Assembly (NCBI GenBank): GCA_015062335.1
Contig: SUUU01000003.1
Coordinates: 1 to 60,217 of the forward strand
DNA length: 60,217 nucleotides
DNA from: Alphaproteobacteria bacterium
GTDB lineage: Bacteria > Pseudomonadota > Alphaproteobacteria > UBA3830
Reading direction: 5' to 3'
Shown here: positions 9,858 through 19,450 of the stretch, piece by piece
How positions within the stretch are numbered: position 1 is the first letter of the stretch
How the letters are laid out: each line of letters starts with the position of its first letter
Program-made: the position numbers and the translations under genes
The notes under the pieces: model-generated
What the model was told of the DNA's origin: nothing
What the model saw: only the letters and a program-made list of their open reading frames with translations
Database searches by the model: none

Positions 9858-11204
9858 CTATTCTGATTCTTTGCTGAAAATCTTTTCCAAAAAATGGATA
9901 TTATAATCACCATTTATGACATTTTGGTGATTTGCCAATTTCTTATGCATCGGAATCAGAGTATCAACACCACTAATAACATACTCATTCAAAGCTCTGC
10001 GCACCCTTGACAAACAATGGTTTCTGTCTTTTCCATGTACGATCAATTTAGCAATTAAGCTATCGTAATAAGGCGGAATTTTGCATCCAGCATACATCGC
10101 GCTATCAACACGCACCCCAGGACCACCAGGACAATGATAATTTACGATTGTACCAGCTGATGGAATATACGTTTCTGAATTCTCTGCGTTGATTCTGCAT
10201 TCTATTGCATGCCCATGAAATGATATATCATCTTGAGTAAATGATAATTTCTCGCCACCCGCCACTAAAATTTGTTCACGAACAATATCTATGCCAGTTA
10301 TCATCTCAGTAATCGGATGTTCTACCTGAATTCGAGTATTCATCTCGATAAAATAAAGCTGTCCGTTTTCATATAAAAATTCGAGAGTTCCAACACCAAC
10401 GTAACCCATTTCGGATACCGCTTTCGCAATTTTTCTTCCAAATTCGTCACGAAACTCACGGGACAACACCGTGCTCGGTGCCTCTTCCCATACTTTTTGA
10501 TTACGACGCTGCATTGAACAATCACGTTCGCCTAGATGCACTGCATTCCCGTACTTATCTGAAATAACCTGAAACTCAATATGCCGAGGATTTTCTAAAT
10601 ACTTTTCTAGATAAACAGTATCATTACCAAATGCAATGCCGGATTCTCTTCTTGCAGTTTCATAGGCTTCAACGAACTCTCCTTTTGAACGAGCAACTTT
10701 CATTCCTCGTCCTCCGCCACCTCCTGCTGCCTTGATTAACACAGGATAGCCCATTTCATCTGCTAACTTTACAGCTTTATCAATCTTGGATAGAGCTCCA
10801 TCAGAACCTGGGACTGTCGGCAATCCTAATCGTGTTACAGTTTTTTTGGCCATGATTTTATCGCCCATCATCGCGATGTGATCCGCTTTTGGTCCTATAA
10901 AAATTAAATCATGCTCCTCAACCATGTGAGCAAAAGTTGCATTTTCGCTTAAAAAGCCAAACCCAGGATGAATCGCGTCAGCCCCCGTTATGCAGGCAGC
11001 CGAAATAATAGAGGGGATATTCAAATAACTTTCTCTAACAGGAGCAGGACCGATACAAACACTCTCATCAGCTAACCGCACATGCATAGCATCTTGATCA
11101 GCCGTCGAATGTACCGCGACTGTCTGTATTCCTAAATCCTTACAGGCCCTCAATATCCTGAGAGCTATCTCGCCACGATTGGCAATTAACACTTTTTTTA
11201 TCAT
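9858..11204 (-). CDS. accC: Acetyl-CoA carboxylase biotin carboxylase subunit
   Basis: 448 residues. It carboxylates the biotin on AccB using ATP and bicarbonate, the first half of malonyl-CoA synthesis. The N-terminal motif KVLIANRGEIALRI, the ATP-grasp glycine loop AGGGGGRGMKV, the ERDCSMQRRNQK segment, and the catalytic stretch EMNTRIQVEHPITEM are intact. It lies 6 bases downstream of accB on the same strand, the common accBC arrangement. The carboxyltransferase genes accA and accD are not in the window. Confidence 0.98.
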   Translation of the reverse strand: MIKKVLIANRGEIALRILRACKDLGIQTVAVHSTADQDAMHVRLADESVCIGPAPVRESYLNIPSIISAACITGADAIHPGFGFLSENATFAHMVEEHDLIFIGPKADHIAMMGDKIMAKKTVTRLGLPTVPGSDGALSKIDKAVKLADEMGYPVLIKAAGGGGGRGMKVARSKGEFVEAYETARRESGIAFGNDTVYLEKYLENPRHIEFQVISDKYGNAVHLGERDCSMQRRNQKVWEEAPSTVLSREFRDEFGRKIAKAVSEMGYVGVGTLEFLYENGQLYFIEMNTRIQVEHPITEMITGIDIVREQILVAGGEKLSFTQDDISFHGHAIECRINAENSETYIPSAGTIVNYHCPGGPGVRVDSAMYAGCKIPPYYDSLIAKLIVHGKDRNHCLSRVRRALNEYVISGVDTLIPMHKKLANHQNVINGDYNIHFLEKIFSKESE

Positions 11205-11210
11205 GATTCC

Positions 11211-11690
11211 TTAATCGACTATAACCACAGGATCGCCATACTCAACAGGCTGTGCATCTTGAACAAAAATATGCTTCACAACACCAGATCGAGGAGCTTT
11301 AATCATATTCATTACTTTCATGGCTTCGATTATAAACAAGGTCTGCCCTTTATCAACTCGATCACCAATTTTTACAAATGGACTTGCTCCAGGTCCTGGA
11401 GACAAGTACACCGTACCAACCATCTGGGCTTCAATCACCCCAGGCTGGCTAGCAAAATCTTCATCTGAAATATTTAACTCCTGCGAAGACTTTCCCTGAT
11501 CAACTATTCCTTCTGGCGTCGATACAACAGACGTTGGCGCAGCTACCGGAATAACCGCCTGAGAAACAGATCTCAACACCTTTATCCTTAAAGAATCTAC
11601 CTGATACTCAATCTCCGTCAAATCAGTCTCACGCAAGAGCTCTGCCAACGCGCGAACTGCTTCCGGGTCTATCTTCACTTGTGGAGCCAC
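11211..11690 (-). CDS. accB: Biotin carboxyl carrier protein of acetyl-CoA carboxylase
   Basis: 159 residues. The C-terminal biotinyl domain contains the acceptor lysine in EAMKVMNMI (K125), flanked by the hammerhead strands typical of BCCP, and an internal Ala/Pro/Ser-rich linker separates it from the N-terminal part. The GTG start at 11690 is preceded by GGGGGA. The tRNA-Val gene 28 bp upstream on the same strand could share its transcript. This is the expected substrate of a cytoplasmic biotin ligase; the only BirA-like gene in the window (44401) appears to be exported. Confidence 0.96.
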   Translation of the reverse strand: MAPQVKIDPEAVRALAELLRETDLTEIEYQVDSLRIKVLRSVSQAVIPVAAPTSVVSTPEGIVDQGKSSQELNISDEDFASQPGVIEAQMVGTVYLSPGPGASPFVKIGDRVDKGQTLFIIEAMKVMNMIKAPRSGVVKHIFVQDAQPVEYGDPVVIVD

Positions 11691-11718
11691 TTTAAACTAT
11701 CCCCCAGCTAAACCTGAA

Positions 11719-11793
11719 TGGTGGGCACAGCAGGGATCGAACCTGCGACCACTACGATGTCAACGTAGTGCTCTACCTCTGAGCTATATGCCC
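11719..11793 (-). tRNA. tRNA-Val (anticodon GAC)
   Basis: The minus-strand sequence folds as a complete cloverleaf: acceptor arms GGGCATA/TGTGCCC, D arm GCTC...GAGC, anticodon stem CTACG/CGTAG around loop TTGACAT (anticodon GAC), T arm with GGTTCGATCC, and an encoded CCA end (11719-11721). A second valine tRNA with a different anticodon lies at 29541. Confidence 0.97.
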
Positions 11794-11875
11794 CTACCTT
11801 CGTTAGACTTATACTATTATTTCCGTTCACAATCAATACCAAAATTTGACAGAAAATATCGAAATAATCTCCGCG

Positions 11876-14041
11876 CTAGTTCAACTTTTTCAATTGAATT
11901 ACAATTTTAAAACAAGTTTCAGGCTTTAAATCTCCTGTACATCTGTTATTTCTTTCCCAATTAAGCATAACTTTAGAACATTCATTTTCAAAAACGACAC
12001 CTGCTGTATGTTTTAACAATTTTATTTTATCTTTTCGAGTTTCTGTATCAGAAAGTATATGATTGTAACTATTTCCAAAAACTACTCCGTAATTTAATGA
12101 AGTTTGAGGTGTTACCTTATAATTTGCCGTAAAATACACTCCCTTGTATTTTTTTTCGGCAATCGATTCTGAAATTTGGTCTTCCGGTATCTTAAATGGA
12201 TCATAAAAACACTGCTTTCCCTTAAATGCCATAATATCTATGGAACACCGATTAGCGATATAAGTAATTCCTGATTCCCAGCGATCAATTCTACGTTTTG
12301 CATTATAATAACTTAGAACATTCGAAAAACTTAAGTTTTCCGTAAAAAATATATCAAGACTTCCAATTATGTTGGAATGTTTACCTTCATTTCCCGAATA
12401 CTTTAGAGTTGGCCGAGACCTGGTAATATCTACACATTGCCCTAACATTATGCGATAAATGTTCCTTGATTCATCATATCCGTTTAACTTTGTTCCGTAA
12501 AAATATCGACTCCCTGAGTCGATATTATATGGAGAAATCGATCTATTATTTGAAAAAATATTAGTCTCTGTAATTTCGTCAAATGGACTCTCCATTGCAT
12601 CAAAATAATTTTTGGCCGGAGCTACAGTGATGCCAAAAATTGGAGACAATACCATATCCGACAAAAACGAAGAATGTATTGACATCGGCCATTGCCATGT
12701 CGCGTTCAATTGAGGTAACACCTGAGAATAAGAGTTATAGTCAGATCGAGTCTTTTCCGAAACTTTTAAACCTTGAAACGATGCTACTGCATTTATACTG
12801 AGCAACTGTCCCCACATTAAAACAAATTCTTTATTCCATGAAGGATTGATAACATATTTTTGTGAGTTTCTTCCGTGCTTAAACTTCAAATTCATACACG
12901 ATGTATCCACCCTAAAAGTTCCGCCAAAAATATTAAAAAAATGATTATGTTCAATTAATGGAAGCAACATTGGCACTGAATCCATGTAATCTGCTTGGTA
13001 CATTGATGTCTTCACCTGCGTATAATTTCTATGATGAAACCCTTCCAAATTTGCAGTCGATACCATTGTTCTGTCGGGATTATCAACAATATCAAAACGC
13101 CTTAAATAGAAACGATCTGATACAAGATTAATGTTGAATCCCGTTCTCCAATGATTGTCGATATCGTAATCAAATTTTGAAAATAAATGCCCTCGGTACC
13201 CAGAATTTTGAATTTTCTGCAAAACTTTTTCTTCGCTTCCGACTTGGCCAACCTTTTTATCAGCAGACTTGGTGCCTGTATAACTGGCATCTATTTGAAA
13301 ATGGCCATGAGGAATTCTCAGCCCATAATATATCCATGCAACATGTCCTATTTTAGAAATCAAAACAGGCTTAAAAATTAATTCTTGAGAATCCGATATC
13401 GACCACAAATAAGGCAATACTATACCCAATCCACGTTGAGATGACATGGAAAATTTTGGAATCAAAAACCCACTTTTTCGCCGAATATTTGAACTAACCG
13501 TAGTTAGAGTCGGAACATACAATACAGGAACATCGAAGGATTCAAGAACTGCATTTTGATATGTTGTATAATTTTTCGGATCAAATAAGACCGTTTTGGC
13601 CTTCAGTTGCCACGTAAGAGCCCCGGATTTTGTGCATTGATAACAGGGAGTAAATCTCGCATCTCTTAATCTATAAGCTTGGTTTACTATTATACATCTT
13701 TCCGCCGCCAATCTCGACTTATCAGAAGTTAATATTTTAAAATTAATGGCGTGTCCAGACGCAAAATTATTTTTTACTTCAATGTAATCCGCATAATACG
13801 TATTTCCCAACTCATCTTTGATAACAACGTTGCCTGTGGCTTTTATCGTGTTGTTGATTTCATCGTATTCTATATTTTCGGCAGAAATGACCTTTTTATC
13901 GTATATTGCAACGACGTCACCACTACACTGAATAACATTCCTCTTATACTCCGTAGTTTTTGAATTAAGAAAAGTTACCTCATGTCCAATCGCCGATGCA
14001 AAAAGCAAAGAACATCCGGTAAACAATAGAAATTTTTTCAT
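11876..14041 (-). CDS. lptD: LPS-assembly outer-membrane protein LptD
   Basis: 721 residues. LptD is the outer-membrane barrel that inserts lipopolysaccharide at the cell surface. The start is placed at 14041, where ATGA overlaps the lptG stop and gives a signal peptide (MKKFLLFTGCSLLFASAIG); a longer in-frame ORF lies inside lptG. Residues from about 30 to 135 form the periplasmic OstA/LptA-like domain (VQYDKKVISAENIEYDE-like repeats, ATGNVVIKD), followed by the LptD barrel starting near RRKSGFLIPKFSMSSQRGLG. Cysteines are present in the periplasmic part (FTPCYQC) and barrel. The order lptF-lptG-lptD in overlapping reading frames indicates one operon. Confidence 0.9.
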   Translation of the reverse strand: MKKFLLFTGCSLLFASAIGHEVTFLNSKTTEYKRNVIQCSGDVVAIYDKKVISAENIEYDEINNTIKATGNVVIKDELGNTYYADYIEVKNNFASGHAINFKILTSDKSRLAAERCIIVNQAYRLRDARFTPCYQCTKSGALTWQLKAKTVLFDPKNYTTYQNAVLESFDVPVLYVPTLTTVSSNIRRKSGFLIPKFSMSSQRGLGIVLPYLWSISDSQELIFKPVLISKIGHVAWIYYGLRIPHGHFQIDASYTGTKSADKKVGQVGSEEKVLQKIQNSGYRGHLFSKFDYDIDNHWRTGFNINLVSDRFYLRRFDIVDNPDRTMVSTANLEGFHHRNYTQVKTSMYQADYMDSVPMLLPLIEHNHFFNIFGGTFRVDTSCMNLKFKHGRNSQKYVINPSWNKEFVLMWGQLLSINAVASFQGLKVSEKTRSDYNSYSQVLPQLNATWQWPMSIHSSFLSDMVLSPIFGITVAPAKNYFDAMESPFDEITETNIFSNNRSISPYNIDSGSRYFYGTKLNGYDESRNIYRIMLGQCVDITRSRPTLKYSGNEGKHSNIIGSLDIFFTENLSFSNVLSYYNAKRRIDRWESGITYIANRCSIDIMAFKGKQCFYDPFKIPEDQISESIAEKKYKGVYFTANYKVTPQTSLNYGVVFGNSYNHILSDTETRKDKIKLLKHTAGVVFENECSKVMLNWERNNRCTGDLKPETCFKIVIQLKKLN

Positions 14042-15084
14042 GCTTCTTTCCAAATTAATGCAGATATAGATATTAATACTAGAACAAGAGTAACAGCCCA
14101 TGCAGATAACGTTACAGGAATCAAACCCGTATATGAAAATGACTCCATCATACTATTCGCAAAACGTAACAATAACGAAAAACTTATTACTTTAATTGCA
14201 AGATTGGTTTTAGTTTTATAGCGATTTATCGGAAAACATATGATTGCGGCAACTAACGCGAAAAGAATAAATGAAACACCATTGGCTAGCAATTTGTGAA
14301 ATGCAAACTCATACAACCGAATATTTACATGATCCTGTTTTTGTATCTGATAAATTTTATACAAATTATATATCGTTTGTCGTAGAGGAGAAACAGACAA
14401 AAGTTGTACTAACTTTGGAGATATTGAATCTTTCAACTGCAAATTGGCATAAGTCTTCAATCCGACCTGACTCAAAACAGTGACGTTGCTCAAAAAAACG
14501 GTATTTTGAGATATTTCTCCGGATTCAGCTATTATTTTTTCATTTTTCGATTGATCAAATAAATAAAAATTGCCAATCTGATTTTGATTCAACGATTTTA
14601 TAAAAATCAGCTTATTATCTAAACCATAATCAATCCAAATGTCACGATTCTGTTCGTACGATGAAATATCAGAATGCTCTGTGTTCCTCTTGTATAAATT
14701 TTCAGCATAGATTCCGGATGGATGCATGACAAATAACCAAATTGACGCCACAACAACTGAAAATGCAATAAAAGGGAACAGTATTTGTTGGGGAGATTTT
14801 CCTGCTGATTTCATTATCGTAACTTGATGTGATCGACAGAGATCCCAAAGGCTAAAAGTAGCAGTGATAAAATAAATGTAATGCAAAATTTCACAAAAAG
14901 TTACCGGTCCTCTAAGCAAAGACAACTTGATCACTAAAAAGATTTCACTCCAGCTCGTCATTGGAAACTTTCGGCTGACTTCAGCAAACTCAAACAGCGA
15001 AATTAAAGAAAATACCGCAAAAGCCACAAATAATATTGATTTCAATTGCTTATTAAAAATATAAACAAACAACGTTCTATTCAT
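14038..15084 (-). CDS. lptG: LPS export ABC transporter permease LptG
   Basis: 348 residues. It is one of two inner-membrane permeases that, with LptB, extract LPS from the inner membrane. The ATG at 15084 overlaps the lptF stop by 8 bases; a longer ORF starting at 15105 lies within lptF and has no ribosome site. It has N-terminal membrane helices, the SHQVTIMKSAGKSPQQILFP coupling-helix region, a periplasmic jellyroll-like middle, and C-terminal helices. The second gene of the pair is called LptG by position and sequence flavour; the two paralogues are hard to separate by eye. Confidence 0.88.
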   Translation of the reverse strand: MNRTLFVYIFNKQLKSILFVAFAVFSLISLFEFAEVSRKFPMTSWSEIFLVIKLSLLRGPVTFCEILHYIYFITATFSLWDLCRSHQVTIMKSAGKSPQQILFPFIAFSVVVASIWLFVMHPSGIYAENLYKRNTEHSDISSYEQNRDIWIDYGLDNKLIFIKSLNQNQIGNFYLFDQSKNEKIIAESGEISQNTVFLSNVTVLSQVGLKTYANLQLKDSISPKLVQLLSVSPLRQTIYNLYKIYQIQKQDHVNIRLYEFAFHKLLANGVSFILFALVAAIICFPINRYKTKTNLAIKVISFSLLLRFANSMMESFSYTGLIPVTLSAWAVTLVLVLISISALIWKEA

Positions 15085-16132
15085 GGTGATGAACCTTTGT
15101 AACAATCAACGCGACGATAAGTAACAAAATAACAACTATGTAATTAAAAACAGAAAATGTTGGATTTGTAATCGCCATATTTGAGAATGACAGAAATACG
15201 CCTTGTACTGTAATTATTAATGAAATCAGCGCGATTATTCGTTTGTGTGTGATTTTGCGAGCATATGGAGCGAGAGCCACAAATCCAAAGGCAAATAGAG
15301 CGAATATCACAGCCAACAAAGGCGATAAAGTTTTTTGATGAAAAAGCGCTTTTTTTTCTAATGTTTTTGACAAATTTTCCGGAATAGAAATCAACAATTC
15401 ATGAATAAAATACTCATTTGTATTTTTTTTTAAAAGATGAGTTTGCATAACATTCTTCAGATCATAACTGTAAGATTTAAATGTTGTCGAAGTGCTCCGA
15501 TGAGATATAAAATCCGTTTCTATACGCTCTCCATCAGCAAGGGATAATATATTTTTCTCGATTGACCCCAACCTCGCAAATAGCGTATACGCCTTTGTCG
15601 AATCTCTGGTATCAACGATAAAAATTCGTTCGAAAAATAAATTTCCGAGATATTGTTGCGAATAAACTGAAAAGTTATCACTCGAAAAAATCAACCCGGC
15701 ATGAGTTGGAGGTTCTATATTATTTTTTATATTATATTCCATATTGCGAAACGCTTTCCAGGCCAAGGGGGACAGATAAGCGTTACTGATATACACATAA
15801 CCTGAACACAGAACCGCAAGAGTCATCAACGGTCCTAGTAACTTTCTGAGTGATATCCCTGCAGATTGTAACACTATCATTTGATTTGATTCAGCCAAAC
15901 GATGAAATACAAAAGCCGCAGATACCGATAATGATATAGGAAGAATGAAAGAGATAATATCGACGGATAAAAGAGAAGTAAATCTAAAAAACTTCGCCAA
16001 ACTCAAATTGATATTCAACATAGATAGATACCTGGACGATTGAATTATCCAAGCACAGAACGCTAGCGCCACTGTTGAATACACTGTTGACCTGAAAATT
16101 CTGAAAAATATCACACTTAAAAAGCTTTGCAT
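15077..16132 (-). CDS. lptF: LPS export ABC transporter permease LptF
   Basis: 351 residues with the YjgP/YjgQ fold: three N-terminal membrane segments, the ESNQMIVLQSAGISLRKLLGP coupling region, a large periplasmic domain, and three C-terminal segments. It pairs with LptG. The ATG at 16132 follows a GGAG site with a spacer of 7. It is the first gene of the lptF-lptG-lptD operon and is transcribed divergently from proS. Confidence 0.9.
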   Translation of the reverse strand: MQSFLSVIFFRIFRSTVYSTVALAFCAWIIQSSRYLSMLNINLSLAKFFRFTSLLSVDIISFILPISLSVSAAFVFHRLAESNQMIVLQSAGISLRKLLGPLMTLAVLCSGYVYISNAYLSPLAWKAFRNMEYNIKNNIEPPTHAGLIFSSDNFSVYSQQYLGNLFFERIFIVDTRDSTKAYTLFARLGSIEKNILSLADGERIETDFISHRSTSTTFKSYSYDLKNVMQTHLLKKNTNEYFIHELLISIPENLSKTLEKKALFHQKTLSPLLAVIFALFAFGFVALAPYARKITHKRIIALISLIITVQGVFLSFSNMAITNPTFSVFNYIVVILLLIVALIVTKVHHHE

Positions 16133-16152
16133 CGATACTCCGTTTCGAGCGC

Positions 16153-16181
16153 AGTATACTTATATTTGATGAAAAGTGCAA
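16153..16181 (-). promoter_or_regulatory. Promoter of the lptFGD operon
   Basis: On the minus strand TTGCAC (16176-16181) and TATACT (16153-16158) are separated by 17 bp, about 20 bp before the lptF ATG at 16132. The -10 matches five of six consensus bases, the -35 only three. Confidence 0.45.
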
Positions 16182-16248
16182 TTTTGAGATTTCCAATAGT
16201 TTCATTTTGAATGAAGTTGTATATTGATCTACTAATTTGTTCAAAAGC

Positions 16249-16257
16249 TGATATAAT
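16249..16257 (+). promoter_or_regulatory. Extended -10 promoter of proS
   Basis: TGATATAAT combines a perfect TATAAT (16252-16257) with the TGn extension, 25 bp before the proS ATG. No clear -35 is seen at the right distance, as is common for extended -10 promoters. Confidence 0.45.
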
Positions 16258-16282
16258 CCACTGGTGTTTTTATGGTGGAATT

Positions 16283-17548
16283 ATGCGCTTTTCTGATTTT
16301 TTCGCACCGACTTCAAAAGATGTTCCGTCTGATGCTAAGATCGCATCGCATCGTTTGATGCTTAGGGCAGGGATGATTTCCCAAACAGCTTCCGGTATAT
16401 ATTGCTGGTTGCCTCTGGCGATTCGAGTCCTCGACAAAATTATAAAGATTATCTGCGAAGAGCAAGATAACATTGGTGCAAATAGAGTTTTGTTTTCAAC
16501 CGTTCAACCTGCAGATTTGTGGATGGAGAGCGGTAGATACGACGACTATGGCAAAGAGATGCTCCGAATTCAAGATCGCAAAGGTGGACAATTTCTTTAT
16601 AGTCCCACTAATGAAGAGCAAGCCACAGATATTTTTAGAAAATATGTAAAAAGTTATCGATGCTTGCCCACGATGCTTTATCAAATTCATTGGAAATTCA
16701 GAGATGAAATTAGGCCAAGGTTTGGAGTCATGCGCGGACGTGAATTTTTGATGAAAGATGGGTATTCGTTTGCGTCAAATTGTGAAGAAGCCAGACAGAT
16801 TTATAAAAAAGTTTTTAAAGCATATATCAAAACATTTAGAAGGATGGGGTTGACTCCTATACCTGTGCAGGCGGATACAGGCCCAATAGGTGGAAATATA
16901 AGTCATGAATTTCATGTGTTAGCTGAAACAGGAGAGAGTACCCTTTATTACGATAAAAAATTGCTTAAAGCCACAGATGATGAATTGTTAAATACTTTTG
17001 CCGTTGCGGATGAAAAATATGATCCGAACACTTCGCCAATTTCTGAAGATCAGTTACAAATTTCTAATGGTATAGAGGTTGGGCATATTTTTTATTTTGG
17101 TAAAAAATATTCTGAACCAATGAGCGCATTTGTGTTGAATGAGCATGGGGAAAAAATTTATCCTGAAATGGGATCTTATGGAATTGGTGTGTCAAGATTG
17201 ATAGCCGGCATCATTGAAGCTTTTCATGATAATCGTGGAATTATGTGGCCGGAGCCTGTTGCTCCGTTTGATGTGACGATTTTAAACCTTCATACAAAAA
17301 ATGAAGATTGTTGCAACATTTCAGAAAAACTTTATGAGATTATTTCAAGAAAAAAAGATGTTTTGTTTGATGATCGGGATTTATCTGTCGGTGAGAAATT
17401 AGGGGATGCTGATTTGATAGGGATTCCATGGCAAATTATTATCGGACAGAAAAAGTTATCTCAAGGAATTATTGAGTTAAAGAACAGGCAGTCGAATAAA
17501 ATCGAAGAGATGACCTTAGATGCAGTTATCGAGAGGTTTAAGAAATAG
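16283..17548 (+). CDS. proS: Prolyl-tRNA synthetase (short alphaproteobacterial form)
   Basis: 421 residues from the ATG at 16283, which follows GGTGGAA; the upstream in-frame extension from 16211 has no support. The class II motifs are visible (RPRFGVMRGREFLMKDGYSF, and the late GSYGIGVSRLIAGIIE), with the anticodon-binding domain at the C-terminus. The protein goes almost directly from motif 2 to motif 3 and lacks the large editing insertion of the E. coli type, as is usual in alphaproteobacteria. The stop overlaps the GTG of the next gene by one base. Confidence 0.96.
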   Translation: MRFSDFFAPTSKDVPSDAKIASHRLMLRAGMISQTASGIYCWLPLAIRVLDKIIKIICEEQDNIGANRVLFSTVQPADLWMESGRYDDYGKEMLRIQDRKGGQFLYSPTNEEQATDIFRKYVKSYRCLPTMLYQIHWKFRDEIRPRFGVMRGREFLMKDGYSFASNCEEARQIYKKVFKAYIKTFRRMGLTPIPVQADTGPIGGNISHEFHVLAETGESTLYYDKKLLKATDDELLNTFAVADEKYDPNTSPISEDQLQISNGIEVGHIFYFGKKYSEPMSAFVLNEHGEKIYPEMGSYGIGVSRLIAGIIEAFHDNRGIMWPEPVAPFDVTILNLHTKNEDCCNISEKLYEIISRKKDVLFDDRDLSVGEKLGDADLIGIPWQIIIGQKKLSQGIIELKNRQSNKIEEMTLDAVIERFKK

Positions 17549-18786
17549 TGTTCAAAACGGAGTTATTATTAGCTTGGCGATATATTCGATCTAAAGGCCG
17601 TGAAAAGGCTATTTCGGCTATCGCAGGATTCTCTTTGGTTGGAATTGCTTTAGGAGTCGCAACTTTAATAATTGTTACCTCAGTGATGAACGGATTTCGC
17701 AAGGAATTTACAGAAAGAATTATTGGTTTTAATGGACATATTTCACTTTATCCTTTAACTGAATTTGTTGATATTCAAAAAGCGACTGATTCACTATTTG
17801 AGTTAAATAATGTTTGCCAAGTCATTCCGGCTATAGAAAAGCATGCGCTGATTTTAAATCGGAAAAATGTAAAAGGAACATTGACTTATGGGATTTCTCC
17901 TCAAGATTTGAAAAAGAAAGACCTTATCGTAAAAAATATAGTTTCAGGTTCTTTGGACAATTTTTCTCAAGATGACAGTATTGTTTTGGGTGATACGTTA
18001 GCGCATCGTGCTGGATTGGTAATAGGAGATAAGGTAATTATAATTGTCCCCGAAATGGACGAAACAGGATTTGGCTTTATGCCTCGAAAAAAGACTTTCC
18101 GTTTGGTCGCTACCTTTAAGTCGGGGATGCATGAATATGATACTACAGTGTCATACATCTTACTTAACATGTCTCAAAAGTTATTTAAAATGAAAAATCG
18201 TATCGGGTGTATTTCAGTTTTCACAAAAGATCCGATGTCTATTGAATCAACGAAAAAACAGATTAAACAAAAATTTGAGAATAATTTCAGTATATTGGAC
18301 TGGCAATCAAGCAATAGTTCATTTATGAAAGCAGTAGAAATTGAGCGAAATGTTATGTTTTTGATTTTGACTTTGATTATATTGGTAGCCAGTTTTAACA
18401 TTATTTCGTGCATGATAATGCTCGTGAAAGACAAAGAAAAAGATATCGCAATTTTGAAAACAATAGGATTGTCTCAAGCTGCGATAACAAGGATATTTTT
18501 CATTGTAGGAGCTTCAATAGGGGTGTCAGGAACTTTCATCGGCTCGATTTTAGGATTGCTTTTTTCTGCGAATATAAAATCTATCCAGTCATGGTTGGAA
18601 ACGGTATTGCATATGCGAGTATTTTCACCAGAGGTTTATTTTTTAACTCATTTGCCGTCATTAATCTGTCCGGCAGATGTGATTGTAACTGTTGCCGTAT
18701 CGTTAGCGCTGTCTTGTTTAGCAACGCTGTATCCTGCTCGTAAAGCAAGCAAATTAAATCCGACGGAAATATTAAGATATGCATAA
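17548..18786 (+). CDS. lolC: Lipoprotein-releasing ABC transporter permease (LolC/LolE type)
   Basis: 412 residues. The family releases outer-membrane lipoproteins from the inner membrane to the carrier LolA. There is an N-terminal membrane helix with the signature LLAWRYIRSKGREKAISAIA, a periplasmic MacB-like domain, and a C-terminal FtsX domain of three helices ending TLYPARKASKLNPTEILRY. The GTG start at 17548 overlaps proS by one base. With a single permease gene beside lolD, this is the homodimeric LolF-like arrangement seen in many non-enteric proteobacteria. Confidence 0.92.
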   Translation: MFKTELLLAWRYIRSKGREKAISAIAGFSLVGIALGVATLIIVTSVMNGFRKEFTERIIGFNGHISLYPLTEFVDIQKATDSLFELNNVCQVIPAIEKHALILNRKNVKGTLTYGISPQDLKKKDLIVKNIVSGSLDNFSQDDSIVLGDTLAHRAGLVIGDKVIIIVPEMDETGFGFMPRKKTFRLVATFKSGMHEYDTTVSYILLNMSQKLFKMKNRIGCISVFTKDPMSIESTKKQIKQKFENNFSILDWQSSNSSFMKAVEIERNVMFLILTLIILVASFNIISCMIMLVKDKEKDIAILKTIGLSQAAITRIFFIVGASIGVSGTFIGSILGLLFSANIKSIQSWLETVLHMRVFSPEVYFLTHLPSLICPADVIVTVAVSLALSCLATLYPARKASKLNPTEILRYA

Positions 18787-19450
18787 AATTCTTGAGCTGA
18801 AACATATAGAGAAGAAATATTCATCCAGTGATTCTCTGGTATTGAAAGATGTATCGTTGAAGTGTTTTGAATCTCAGATTAGTGCATTGACAGGGCCCTC
18901 GGGATCCGGAAAGTCCACTCTATTACATATCGCAGGTTTACTTGATAATTCGAGCTCAGGAGAGGTATGGATCGATGGAAAAAATGCGTCACAATTTTCA
19001 GATAATGTTAAGACGCACATAAGATTAACATCTATCGGTTTCGTATATCAGTATCATCATTTGTTGCAGGAGTTTACCGCGTTGGAAAATGTAATGCTTC
19101 CTCAACTTATAGCAAATAGATCAAAGAAAGCTGCAAAAAATAGAGCGGAAAGTCTCCTTTTTAAATTTGGAATAGGAGAAAAAATTAATATGTTTCCATC
19201 TGAACTGTCCGGAGGACAAAAACAAAGAGTGGCGATTGCAAGAGCGTTGGCTAATAATCCGATTCTTTTATTAGCGGATGAACCTACGGGCAATTTGGAT
19301 CCTGAAACTGCGCAAAAAGTTTTTGATGATCTTCTCAGAATCGTGAATGAATTCAAAATGTCTTGCATTATTGCTACGCATAATTACGATTTGGCATCAT
19401 CTGTGCACAGACATTATGCAATTACTGAAGGAAAGTTGTTACAACAATGA
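18779..19450 (+). CDS. lolD: Lipoprotein-releasing ABC transporter ATPase
   Basis: 223 residues. Walker A is GPSGSGKST, the signature is ELSGGQKQRVAIARAL, Walker B is LLLADEPTGNLD and the switch histidine lies in IIATHNYD. The MacB/LolD-family Q-loop region FVYQYHHLLQEFTALENVMLP is typical. It overlaps the permease gene by 8 bases and the dnaE start by 4, so the three genes are translationally linked. Confidence 0.96.
   Translation: MHKILELKHIEKKYSSSDSLVLKDVSLKCFESQISALTGPSGSGKSTLLHIAGLLDNSSSGEVWIDGKNASQFSDNVKTHIRLTSIGFVYQYHHLLQEFTALENVMLPQLIANRSKKAAKNRAESLLFKFGIGEKINMFPSELSGGQKQRVAIARALANNPILLLADEPTGNLDPETAQKVFDDLLRIVNEFKMSCIIATHNYDLASSVHRHYAITEGKLLQQ

Noticed and set aside
18408-18743. 111-codon plus-strand ORF inside lolC
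   Set aside because: Out-of-frame shadow of a clear FtsX-domain coding region.
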